Part shown: positions 8,014-15,231 of the stretch, one piece after another
Layout: every line of letters starts with the position of its first letter
How positions within the stretch are numbered: the first letter of the stretch is position 1
From: Saccharothrix carnea
GTDB taxonomy: Bacteria; Actinomycetota; Actinomycetes; Mycobacteriales; Pseudonocardiaceae
Assembly (NCBI RefSeq): GCF_003014735.1
Contig: NZ_PYAX01000002.1
Coordinates: 310,001 to 374,000, forward strand
DNA length: 64,000 bases
Direction: 5' to 3'
The notes under the pieces: generated by a model
What the model was told of the DNA's origin: nothing
The model's database searches: none
What the model saw: only the letters and a program-made list of their open reading frames with translations
Position numbers and translations under genes: made by a program

Positions 8014-9021
8014 TCAGGCTCCTGTCCCGGGTAGCGCGAACGGGCGGAAGGTCCGTTCGCCGTAGAGGTCTTCGAGCAGGTCGTCGTACTCGGTGAGCAG
8101 GTCGACGGCGTCCGGCCGTCGACCCGGGGCGTCCTGCGTGCAGCCGCGGGCGAACCCGCGCTGCGCGGTTTCGCCGTCCGCCAACAGGTCCAGCATGAGC
8201 GTGTGTGCCATGTGGACGTCGGTGGCGGGCGTGACCGGTCGTCCGTCGTGGACTTCCGGCGGGTAGGCGACGGTCTTGTCGGTGGCCAGGAGCCGTTCGC
8301 CCGCGGAGACCGCGAACGTCCAGCCCGCCAGTACGATCCCGTGTTGCACGGGGTGCACCAGCACGTTCTCGGCGACGATCGCGCCGTGCACGAGGCCGAT
8401 CCGGTGCGCGCCGGCGATCGCCCGCAGCAGCCTGCGGTGCATCCAGGCGTAGTCGCGGCCGTCGAGACCGCGCGGGAACGCCCGGCGCACGTCGGCGAGC
8501 GTGACGAAGCCGTCCACCAGCGGTGCCAGCACGGTGAAGGCGCGCGAACCGCGGGCCACGTCACCGGAGGCGTCGACCAGGTGCGGGTAGTAGGGCCGCA
8601 GCCAGGTGTGCCCGTCGGTGAACCGGGCGAGTCGCCGCAGGGCGTCCCACTCGGCGTGCAGCAGGGGGTTGAGCGCCGGGTTGCGCACCACCTTGACCAC
8701 GTGCGGTCCATCGGTGCGGTAGACGTTGGCGACGCTGCCGACCGCGTGCCGCCCGGTGAGCCGATAGGCGGCACGGTCGGTGCGCAGTTCGGTCGACGTC
8801 CCGTGCCGCCACTCGTGGTGCAGTCGGGTCAATTCCGCCGACGCCGCGTGCGCCCTGGTGTCGTCCGCGCCGACCCGGTCGGGGTGCAGGACGGCGGCCA
8901 GTCGCCGGTACAGCCGCTGCACCTCTTCGCGCCGTGCCGGGTCGGGGTCGAGCGGGCCGAACAGGTCGGTTGCCGAACCCGCCCGTTCGACTCGTTCGAG
9001 CGCTTCGTCCCTGGTGAACAT
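8014..9021 (-). CDS. J-domain fused to a kinase-like (pseudokinase) domain
   Basis: Residues about 30-74 form a J-domain-like helical hairpin with a true HPD motif (LHPDR, residues 45-49). Residues 86-315 resemble a protein kinase. The ATP lysine (VVKVV, Lys110) and helix-C Glu124 remain. The catalytic loop reads LVHGAIVAENVLV, with the HRD aspartate replaced by Ala, and DFG is replaced by AGW (232-234). Catalysis is therefore unlikely and this is called a pseudokinase. The ATG directly abuts an inverted repeat with no Shine-Dalgarno sequence, which suggests a leaderless transcript. It is the first gene of the operon with VWA, PurA-like and NrtR-like genes. A DnaK partner is possible through HPD. 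Confidence 0.7.
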   Translation of the reverse strand: MFTRDEALERVERAGSATDLFGPLDPDPARREEVQRLYRRLAAVLHPDRVGADDTRAHAASAELTRLHHEWRHGTSTELRTDRAAYRLTGRHAVGSVANVYRTDGPHVVKVVRNPALNPLLHAEWDALRRLARFTDGHTWLRPYYPHLVDASGDVARGSRAFTVLAPLVDGFVTLADVRRAFPRGLDGRDYAWMHRRLLRAIAGAHRIGLVHGAIVAENVLVHPVQHGIVLAGWTFAVSAGERLLATDKTVAYPPEVHDGRPVTPATDVHMAHTLMLDLLADGETAQRGFARGCTQDAPGRRPDAVDLLTEYDDLLEDLYGERTFRPFALPGTGA

Positions 9022-9023
9022 AG

Positions 9024-9044
9024 TTTGAGTCTAGACGACTCAAA
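9024..9044. promoter_or_regulatory. Inverted-repeat operator at the start of the J-pseudokinase operon
   Basis: TTTGAGTC (9024-9031) and GACTCAAA (9037-9044) are perfect inverted arms with a 5-bp spacer, two bases upstream of the ATG at 9021. NrtR-family regulators bind roughly 21-bp palindromes, and this one is exactly 21 bp, so the NrtR-like product of the same operon is the natural candidate. Binding would block initiation of a leaderless message. Confidence 0.6.
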
Positions 9045-9253
9045 CCGGTGGCCGGGATGGAATCGAGCTGTGTCACCGGTCACATTCCCCGCGCGGGTCA
9101 CCGTATCGTTGGGGAACGTTCACTGTAACGGACCGTCGTCGCCGCGTAACGGCAGGTCAGCGTGGCGATTGTGGGAGATCGGTGAAGGCGCGGCGGTCGC
9201 TACTGAAAGTTTCGTTGAAGTTTCGGAGCGTGACGTATACGCTCAGGCTGCTC

Positions 9254-9267
9254 TGGGAGCGCTCCCA
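9254..9267. promoter_or_regulatory. CebR-type operator upstream of the LPMO gene
   Basis: TGGGAGCGCTCCCA is a perfect 14-bp palindrome identical to the consensus bound by CebR, the cellobiose-responsive LacI-family repressor of actinomycete cellulase genes. It lies 46 bp before the LPMO start and just after a TATAC element (9236-9240), a position suited to blocking transcription. Confidence 0.85.
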
Positions 9268-9312
9268 GCTTGATCACCATCTCGATCATCCGGAGATAAT
9301 GGAGGCCCATCG

Positions 9313-9975
9313 ATGCGTCTGCGCAGTACCTCCGGCTCTGTCACCAGACGGCGGGGCATCATCGCAGCGGTCATCAGCGTGCTGGCATGCACGTTCCTCG
9401 TGACACCAACGGCATCGGCACACGGCACCATCGTCGGTCCCGCCACCCGCGCCTACCAGTGTTGGAACAGCTGGGGCAGCCAGCACACGAATCCTGCGAT
9501 GCAGCAGCAGGACCCCATGTGCTACCAGGCTTTCCAGGCCAACGCCGACACCATGTGGAACTGGATGAGCGCGCTGCGGGACGGCCTGCGGGGCAACTTC
9601 CAGGGGGCGACCCCGGACGGCACGCTCTGCAGCAACAACCTGTCCCGCAACAACGCCCTGAACAACCCCGGTAACTGGCGGACCACCAGCGTCGGCAGCA
9701 GCTTCCAGATGCACCTGTACGACCAGGCCAGCCACGGTGCCGACTACTTCCGGGTGTACGTCAGCAAGAACGGGTTCGACCCGAAGACGCAGCGCCTCGG
9801 CTGGGGCAACCTCGACCTGGTCACCACGACCGGTAGGTTCGCTCCCGCCAAGGACATCCGGTTCAACGTGACGACCTCCGGTGCCTACCGGGGACACCAC
9901 GTCGTGTTCACGATCTGGCAGGCTTCGCACCTCGACCAGGCGTACATGTGGTGCAGTGACGTGAACTTCGGCTAG
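9313..9975 (+). CDS. AA10 lytic polysaccharide monooxygenase
   Basis: The 220-residue secreted protein has a signal peptide cut at TASA|HG, so the mature enzyme begins with His37. This His and His141 (DQASHGADYF) form the copper histidine brace of AA10 enzymes, and Phe219 in CSDVNF is the usual axial residue. These enzymes cleave cellulose or chitin oxidatively. The CebR box upstream points to cellulose. The protein is a single catalytic domain with no binding module. GGAGG at 9301-9305 supports the ATG. A strong hairpin follows the stop. Confidence 0.93.
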   Translation: MRLRSTSGSVTRRRGIIAAVISVLACTFLVTPTASAHGTIVGPATRAYQCWNSWGSQHTNPAMQQQDPMCYQAFQANADTMWNWMSALRDGLRGNFQGATPDGTLCSNNLSRNNALNNPGNWRTTSVGSSFQMHLYDQASHGADYFRVYVSKNGFDPKTQRLGWGNLDLVTTTGRFAPAKDIRFNVTTSGAYRGHHVVFTIWQASHLDQAYMWCSDVNFG

Positions 9976-10005
9976 AACTCCGGCCGATCGACCGGAACCA
10001 CCAGG

Positions 10006-10043
10006 CCCGGCCCGGCGCCACGCAACACCGGCGCCGGGCCGGG
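10006..10043. terminator. Strong hairpin between LPMO and MFS genes
   Basis: CCCGGCCCGGCGCC (10006-10019) pairs perfectly with GGCGCCGGGCCGGG (10030-10043) and is followed by TTT. It sits between convergent genes and probably terminates both. Confidence 0.8.
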
Positions 10044-10063
10044 TTTCGGCGTCGGGGCGGTGG

Positions 10064-11281
10064 TCAGGTCGGGACGGGTGCGGCCCGGTGCGGGCCGGTC
10101 GCCGCCGCGAACGGCCGCCACGCCACCACGGCCACGCCCGCCACCACCACGAGCGCGAACCAGAACGGCGCGGTGATGCCGAACTGGCGGGCCAGCAGCC
10201 CGCCGACCAGCGCGCCCAGCGCGGAACCGCCGGTGCTGAGCAGGAAGTAGGCGCTGCCGACCCGGCCGCGCAGCGCGTCGGGCACCTCCCGTTGCCGCAG
10301 CGACTGCGTGATCACGTTCCACACCACCGCGTGCACGCCGAACACCGCGAGGACGCCACCGGCGGCCCAGACGTCACGGGCCAGCGCCAGCCCCAGGTGG
10401 GTGGCCGCCTCGACCACCAGGCCGACCCGCAGCAGGACGGTCGGCCCGAACCGGTCGATCAACCGGCTCGCGACCGCCGTGCCGAGCACACCGCCGACCG
10501 CGATCGCGCTGAGCAGCAGACCGAACCACCGCGGGTCGAGGTCGAGCCGTTCGGCGGAGTACAGCACGAGGATCGACACCACGCCCATGAGCGTGAGGTT
10601 CATCAGGCACAGGCAGAGGGCGAGCGTGCGCAGCACCCGGTGCCGCCACAGCCACCGCAGCCCTTCGCCGATCTCGGCGCGCACCGTCCGCCGCTGCACC
10701 GGCGCCTGCGCGGGCACGCCCCGCAGCGCCGCGATGAGCAGCGCGGCGACCAGGAAGCTGACCGCGTCCAGCCCGAACGGCACCGCGGCGGCGACCACGA
10801 ACAACGCCGCGCCGACCGGTGGTGCGACGAGCTGGTTGCCGAGGATGTGGGTGGCCATCAGGCGCGAGTTGGCACGCGGCAGGTGCTCCGGGGCGACCAC
10901 GGCGGGCAGCAGCGCCGACTGGGCGTTGTCGGCGATCGTCTCGCCGACGCCGAGCAGGAACAGGCAGGCGTAGACGACCGGCACCGACGCGTGCCCGGTC
11001 CAGATCGCCGCGGCGAGCCCGGCCACGACCACGCCGCGGGCCACGTTCGCCACGACGGCGAGCCGGCGCCGGTCCAGCCGGTCCACGATCACGCCGCTGA
11101 GCAGGGAGAAGAGCAGCCACGGCAGTTGGTGGGCGAACACCGCGCCCGCCACCAGCGCCGGGTCGTCGGTGAGCGAGGCCAGCAGCAGGGGACCGGCGGC
11201 CATCGTCATGCCGTCGCCGAAGTTGGACACCGCGGACGCGAACCACAGCTTGGTGAAGTCGGGTCCCAGTCGGCGCGCCAT
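10064..11281 (-). CDS. MFS transporter (MFS_3/EntS-like exporter)
   Basis: The 405-residue protein has the hydrophobic pattern of a 12-segment major facilitator. The first loop motif GVIVDRLDRRRLAVVANVAR matches the GxxxDRxxRR signature of the MFS_3 branch that includes EntS and macrolide exporters, and a related motif occurs in the second half (ASRLIDRFGPTVLLR). ATG 11281 begins MARRLGPDF, which fits the family start. No substrate-defining neighbours are present; it is transcribed towards the LPMO gene and away from the GNAT gene. Confidence 0.85.
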   Translation of the reverse strand: MARRLGPDFTKLWFASAVSNFGDGMTMAAGPLLLASLTDDPALVAGAVFAHQLPWLLFSLLSGVIVDRLDRRRLAVVANVARGVVVAGLAAAIWTGHASVPVVYACLFLLGVGETIADNAQSALLPAVVAPEHLPRANSRLMATHILGNQLVAPPVGAALFVVAAAVPFGLDAVSFLVAALLIAALRGVPAQAPVQRRTVRAEIGEGLRWLWRHRVLRTLALCLCLMNLTLMGVVSILVLYSAERLDLDPRWFGLLLSAIAVGGVLGTAVASRLIDRFGPTVLLRVGLVVEAATHLGLALARDVWAAGGVLAVFGVHAVVWNVITQSLRQREVPDALRGRVGSAYFLLSTGGSALGALVGGLLARQFGITAPFWFALVVVAGVAVVAWRPFAAATGPHRAAPVPT

Positions 11282-11451
11282 GCTCCGGACGTTATCGACC
11301 CCGTCCTCCCGGGGCACCGCGGATGTCGCCGGTTCAGCCGAGGACGGAATCAGCCCTGGGCGATCAGCCGGCGGACGGGATGAGCCGGTGGACAGACGGT
11401 CCCGGCGGCACGCATGATTCGGTCGATCACGAACCACTGGGGGTTTCGCGC

Positions 11452-12150
11452 ATGGCTTCGCCGTTGGACAACCCGGCCTGGACGTCGTTGACCGGGCCGC
11501 ACGCCCACTTCGCCGAACGGCACGGGCAGGTGCTGCGCTACCGGCCGGACGTGGCGACGTTCGTGGCGCTGCCCGACCGGCCCGATGCCGACGTGTGGTC
11601 CGACGTGGCCGCACTCGCCGGGCCGGGCGGGATCGTGCCGATCACCACCCCGCACACCCCGCCCGCCGACTGGGAGGTCGTCGAGCGGATCGACGCGGTG
11701 CAGCTGGTGGACGACGGCGTGCGGGTCGCCGAGGACGCCGAGGCGGTCCGGCTCGGTGCCGCGGACGTGCCCGAGATGATGGACCTGGTCGAACGGACCC
11801 AGCCCGGACCGTTCCGGCCGCGCACCGTCGAGCTCGGCACCTACCTCGGCATCCGGCGCGGCGGCGCGCTGGTCGCGATGGCCGGTGAACGGCTCCACCC
11901 GCCGGGCTGGACGGAGATCAGCGCCGTGTGCACCGATCCCGCGTACCGGGGCCTGGGGCTGGCGACCCGGCTGGTGCGTGCCGTGACCGCCGGTATCCGG
12001 GACCGCGGCGAACAGGCGCTGATGCACGCCTCCGCCACCAACACCTCCGCGATCCGGCTGTACGAGTCGCTGGGCTTCCGGCTGCGCACCCGCCTGGTCA
12101 TCGTGCTGCTCCGCGTGCCCGCGCACGCCGCGGCCGGTGTGCCCGCCTGA
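11452..12150 (+). CDS. GNAT-family N-acetyltransferase (FR47-like)
   Basis: The 232-residue protein carries a C-terminal acetyltransferase fold: ISAVCTDPAYRGLGLATRL supplies the acetyl-CoA pyrophosphate loop (RGLGLA), and NTSAIRLYESLGFRLR is the final strand-helix of FR47-type GNATs. The N-terminal 100 residues are an extra domain of the kind seen in glycine acyltransferase-like members. The acceptor is unknown. The gene overlaps the start of the sensor kinase gene, so it may belong to that operon. Confidence 0.82.
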   Translation: MASPLDNPAWTSLTGPHAHFAERHGQVLRYRPDVATFVALPDRPDADVWSDVAALAGPGGIVPITTPHTPPADWEVVERIDAVQLVDDGVRVAEDAEAVRLGAADVPEMMDLVERTQPGPFRPRTVELGTYLGIRRGGALVAMAGERLHPPGWTEISAVCTDPAYRGLGLATRLVRAVTAGIRDRGEQALMHASATNTSAIRLYESLGFRLRTRLVIVLLRVPAHAAAGVPA

Positions 12151-14077
12151 CCGGGAGGTGGTCCGCAGGGTCCTGACCGCGCCCCTGTACGGCTTGGTGC
12201 TCGGCGTGCTGTCGGGGGTCGGGCTGGTGCAGCTGGTGGTGGTGTTCGTGATCGGCCACGCCGGGATGCCGCCGCCGACCGTGCCGGTGCGCGTGGCGCG
12301 GTGGCTGCCCAACCTGTACCGGCGGCTGGTGGGTTCGTGGTCCGGCACGCCCGTGCCGGTGCCCTACCGGCCGTCGCCGGCCAAGCCCGAACCGGACGCC
12401 GACGGCTGGTACCGCGACGAGGACGAGCTGTACTCGACGCCGTGGATCGCGGTGTTCAAGCGGCAGTGGGACTGGCTGACGCAGGACCCGGCCACGCTGC
12501 GCGACCACGGCTGGGCGGTGCTCAACCCGGTCGTCGGCGGTGTGCCCGCGCTGCTGCCGGTCGGGCTGATCGCGGCGGGTGCGTGGCGGCCGTTGCCGTT
12601 CGGGGTGGTCCTGGTCGCGGCGGGGTTCGCGGTCGGGCCGCTGGTGATGCGCTGGCAGGCGCGGTGGACGCCGGTGCTGCTCGGGCCGACCGAGCGCACC
12701 GGGCCCACCCGCGCGTGGGCGTGGATCGCGCCGCGCGTGACGGCGGTCGTGCGGCTGGGGTCCGTGATCGGCACGGCGGTCGGCGGGCTCGGGTTGGCCG
12801 CGCTGCACGTGTTGGCGATCGTGCCGACGTTGCTGCTGTGGTGGCCGGAGGTGACGCTCGTCAGCCGCCGCGTCGTGCGGCACCGCCGGGAGGAGCTGGC
12901 CCGGTGGACCGGGCTGGACGTGCCCGAGCCGTACCGGCCGGAGCCCGAGCCGCCGACCCCGGAGGCGGACGGTACGTACCGGCTGCGCCGCCCGGTGGTC
13001 ACCGTGCTGTACCGGTCGGCAGAGGAGCTGCGGCAGGCGCAACGGCGGCGGTGGACGGTGCGCGACCCTGCGGCGTGGCGGGACTTCGCGTGGCTGCTGG
13101 TGAACCCGCTGCTGGTGGTGGTTCTCGCGGTGGTGCCGTTGGCACTGGTCGGGTACGGGTTCGTGGGGCTGCTGTGGGTCGCGGCGTGGGCGCAGCTGGT
13201 GCGGCTGTTCGTGCCGTACGACAGCTGGTTCGCGTGGACGTTCCTGGCGGACCTGGTGCCCGCGTCGGGTGTGGTGCCGGGGCCGTTGTCGCCGCTGGTG
13301 GGTGTGGCCGCGACGGCCGCCGGGTTGGCGTTGGCACCGTTGGCGCTGCGGGCGTACGCGTGGGCGAGCAGGCTGCTTCTCGCGCCGACGAAGGCCGCGG
13401 TGCTGGCACGCCGGGTGGACCGGCTCACCGAGACCCGTGCCGACGCCCGCGACGCGCAGGCCGCCGAGTTGCGCCGGATCGAACGGGATCTGCACGACGG
13501 CGCGCAGGCGCACTGGGTGGCCATGGGCATGCGGCTCGGCGTGGTCGAGCAGCTGATCGACCGCGACCCGGAGGCGGCGAAGAACCTGGTCGCGCAGGCG
13601 CAGCAGTCATCGGTGAACGCGTTGCGGGAGCTGCGTGAGCTGATCCGCGGCATCCACCCGCCCGTGCTCGCCGAACGCGGACTGGCCGACGCGATCCGGG
13701 CGTTGGCGCTGGACTCGCCGCTGGACGTCGAGGTCCGCGTCGACCTGCCCGGACGCGTCGAGGCGCCGATCGAGATCAGCGTGTACTTCTCGGTGCGGGA
13801 ACTGCTGACCAACGCGGCCAGGCACGCCGAAGCCGCCACGGCGCGGATCGAGATCCGGCACGGTGAGGGCGTGCTGCGGGTCGAGGTCACCGACGACGGC
13901 CGCGGCGGCGCCGACCCGCGCAAGGGCACCGGGCTGCGCGGCGTGCAACGGCGTATCGCTACGTTTGACGGGACGCTGTCCCTGCGCAGCCCGCGGGGCG
14001 GGCCGACCAGTGTGCTCTTGGAGGTACCGTGCGCGTTGTCCTTGCCGAGGACCTCTACCTCCTCCGAGACGGGTTGA
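12137..14077 (+). CDS. Membrane sensor histidine kinase with duplicated sensor domain
   Basis: The 646-residue kinase has two similar membrane 'putative sensor' blocks (residues about 90-250 and 290-430), each with a D-W-x-x-x-NP-type segment (GWAVLNP; FAWLLVNP) followed by paired hydrophobic helices. A HisKA_3 segment follows (RRIERDLHDGAQ, phospho-acceptor His453), then a HATPase with NAARH and DDGRGG motifs. This is NarL/DesK-type architecture, and it pairs with the response regulator gene it overlaps by 49 bases. GTG 12137 gives a 14-base overlap with the GNAT gene; GTG 12158, next to GGGAGG at 12153-12158, is an alternative start. The signal is unknown. Confidence 0.85.
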   Translation: MCPPDREVVRRVLTAPLYGLVLGVLSGVGLVQLVVVFVIGHAGMPPPTVPVRVARWLPNLYRRLVGSWSGTPVPVPYRPSPAKPEPDADGWYRDEDELYSTPWIAVFKRQWDWLTQDPATLRDHGWAVLNPVVGGVPALLPVGLIAAGAWRPLPFGVVLVAAGFAVGPLVMRWQARWTPVLLGPTERTGPTRAWAWIAPRVTAVVRLGSVIGTAVGGLGLAALHVLAIVPTLLLWWPEVTLVSRRVVRHRREELARWTGLDVPEPYRPEPEPPTPEADGTYRLRRPVVTVLYRSAEELRQAQRRRWTVRDPAAWRDFAWLLVNPLLVVVLAVVPLALVGYGFVGLLWVAAWAQLVRLFVPYDSWFAWTFLADLVPASGVVPGPLSPLVGVAATAAGLALAPLALRAYAWASRLLLAPTKAAVLARRVDRLTETRADARDAQAAELRRIERDLHDGAQAHWVAMGMRLGVVEQLIDRDPEAAKNLVAQAQQSSVNALRELRELIRGIHPPVLAERGLADAIRALALDSPLDVEVRVDLPGRVEAPIEISVYFSVRELLTNAARHAEAATARIEIRHGEGVLRVEVTDDGRGGADPRKGTGLRGVQRRIATFDGTLSLRSPRGGPTSVLLEVPCALSLPRTSTSSETG

Positions 14078-14682
14078 CCCACCTGCTCACCGCGCACGGC
14101 TGCGAGGTCGTCGCCGCCGTGGAGACCGGGCCGGAGCTGGCCGAGGCGATCGAGGAGCACTCTCCGGACTTGGCCATTGTGGACGTCAGGCTGCCGCCGA
14201 CGTTCACTGACGAGGGGTTGCAGACGGCGCTGGAGATGCGGCGCAAGCGTCCCGGGCTGCCGGTGCTCGTGCTGTCGCAGCACGTCGAGCAGCTGTACGC
14301 GAGGGAGTTGCTGGCCGACGGCGCGGGCGCGATCGGCTACCTGCTCAAGGACCGGGTGATGAACGCGGCGCAGTTCGTGGACGCGTTGCGGCGGGTCGCC
14401 GACGGCGGCACCGTGATGGACCCCGACGTCATCGCGAAGTTGCTGGCCGGCAGCGCGAACAAGCAACCGCTCGGCGCGTTGACGCCCCGTGAGCGGGAGG
14501 TGCTGGAGCTGATGGCGGAGGGCTGCTCCAACGCCGCGATCGGCCAGCGGTTGTTCATCGGTGAGGGCGCGGTCGGCAAGCACACCGCCGGCATCTTCGC
14601 CAAGCTCGGCCTGCCCGTCTCCGACGACACCAACCGCCGCGTGCTGGCCGTGATCGCCTACCTGAACAACGCCCAGCCTTGA
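14029..14682 (+). CDS. NarL/LuxR-family response regulator
   Basis: The 217-residue protein has a receiver domain with the acidic pair in VVLAEDLY and phospho-acceptor Asp52 (AIVDVRLPP), and a C-terminal LuxR helix-turn-helix (LTPREREVLELMAEG, NAAIGQRLFIGEGAVGKHTAGIF). GGAGG at 14019-14023 precedes GTG 14029. It overlaps the kinase gene, which is its obvious cognate. The dispersed repeat element begins 17 bases after its stop. Confidence 0.92.
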   Translation: MRVVLAEDLYLLRDGLTHLLTAHGCEVVAAVETGPELAEAIEEHSPDLAIVDVRLPPTFTDEGLQTALEMRRKRPGLPVLVLSQHVEQLYARELLADGAGAIGYLLKDRVMNAAQFVDALRRVADGGTVMDPDVIAKLLAGSANKQPLGALTPREREVLELMAEGCSNAAIGQRLFIGEGAVGKHTAGIFAKLGLPVSDDTNRRVLAVIAYLNNAQP

Positions 14683-14698
14683 AAGCCCTGAAAAGCTT

Positions 14699-15082
14699 GA
14701 AAAGCGTCCTCGCCGGACGGGCAGATCAGCAGGATGACCCCAACTGCGCCTGGATGTCCTGTTGGGTTGTGGGTCCGGGTTTCGTGTCATCCCACCGACC
14801 TCCCTCCGGGTTACCACACGTGTCAAGGGCGGCGCGCGGTCCCAGTTGACGCCGCGGGCAGAGGTGGACGCGCCGCCCTTGACACGTGCGGTAAGGCTTC
14901 GCCAGGTCGGCGGGATGACACGAAGCCCTCCTTTGGGAAGAAGGACGTGCCCAGTGGACGGTCCGGTGCTCGCCGGCGAGCGCGGTGGGATGACACGAAG
15001 CCCGGGACCACGCTGGGTCGGGGAGTCGACGGCGTAGTTGGGGTCATCCTGCTGATCTGCCCGTCCGGCGAGGACGCTTTTC
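14699..15082. repeat. Nested inverted-repeat (foldback) element
   Basis: The outer arms, 14699-14745 and 15036-15082, are perfect 47-bp inverted repeats. Inside, 14811-14836 and 14869-14894 form a 26-bp inverted repeat with one mismatch. GGGATGACACGAA occurs twice directly (14912, 14988) and once inverted (about 14779-14792). The outer arm also contains a small hairpin (CGTCC-TCGCC-GGACG). The same 47 bp recur at 45889-45935, so this is a dispersed repeat family. No transposase is present, so it is either a non-autonomous mobile element or a REP-like structure. It fills the gap between the response regulator and MMPL genes; no gene is seen in it. Confidence 0.8.
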
Positions 15083-15231
15083 ATCTTTTGATCTTCTCAA
15101 CCCCTGAGGTAGGGCTAGGTCAACCATCGGTACGGGTCCCAAGCGGATTCTGCGGGGACGGCCGCCTTCCTAGCCTTGGCTTCGCACAAGGACATGAGGC
15201 CGGGCACACCGGTACTGGGGGTGTACTCCGC

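Noticed and set aside
12364-15084. 906-codon reverse open frame
   Set aside because: It is antisense to the sensor kinase and response regulator genes and runs into the repeat element. Its Ser/Thr/Arg-rich composition is that of a shadow frame.
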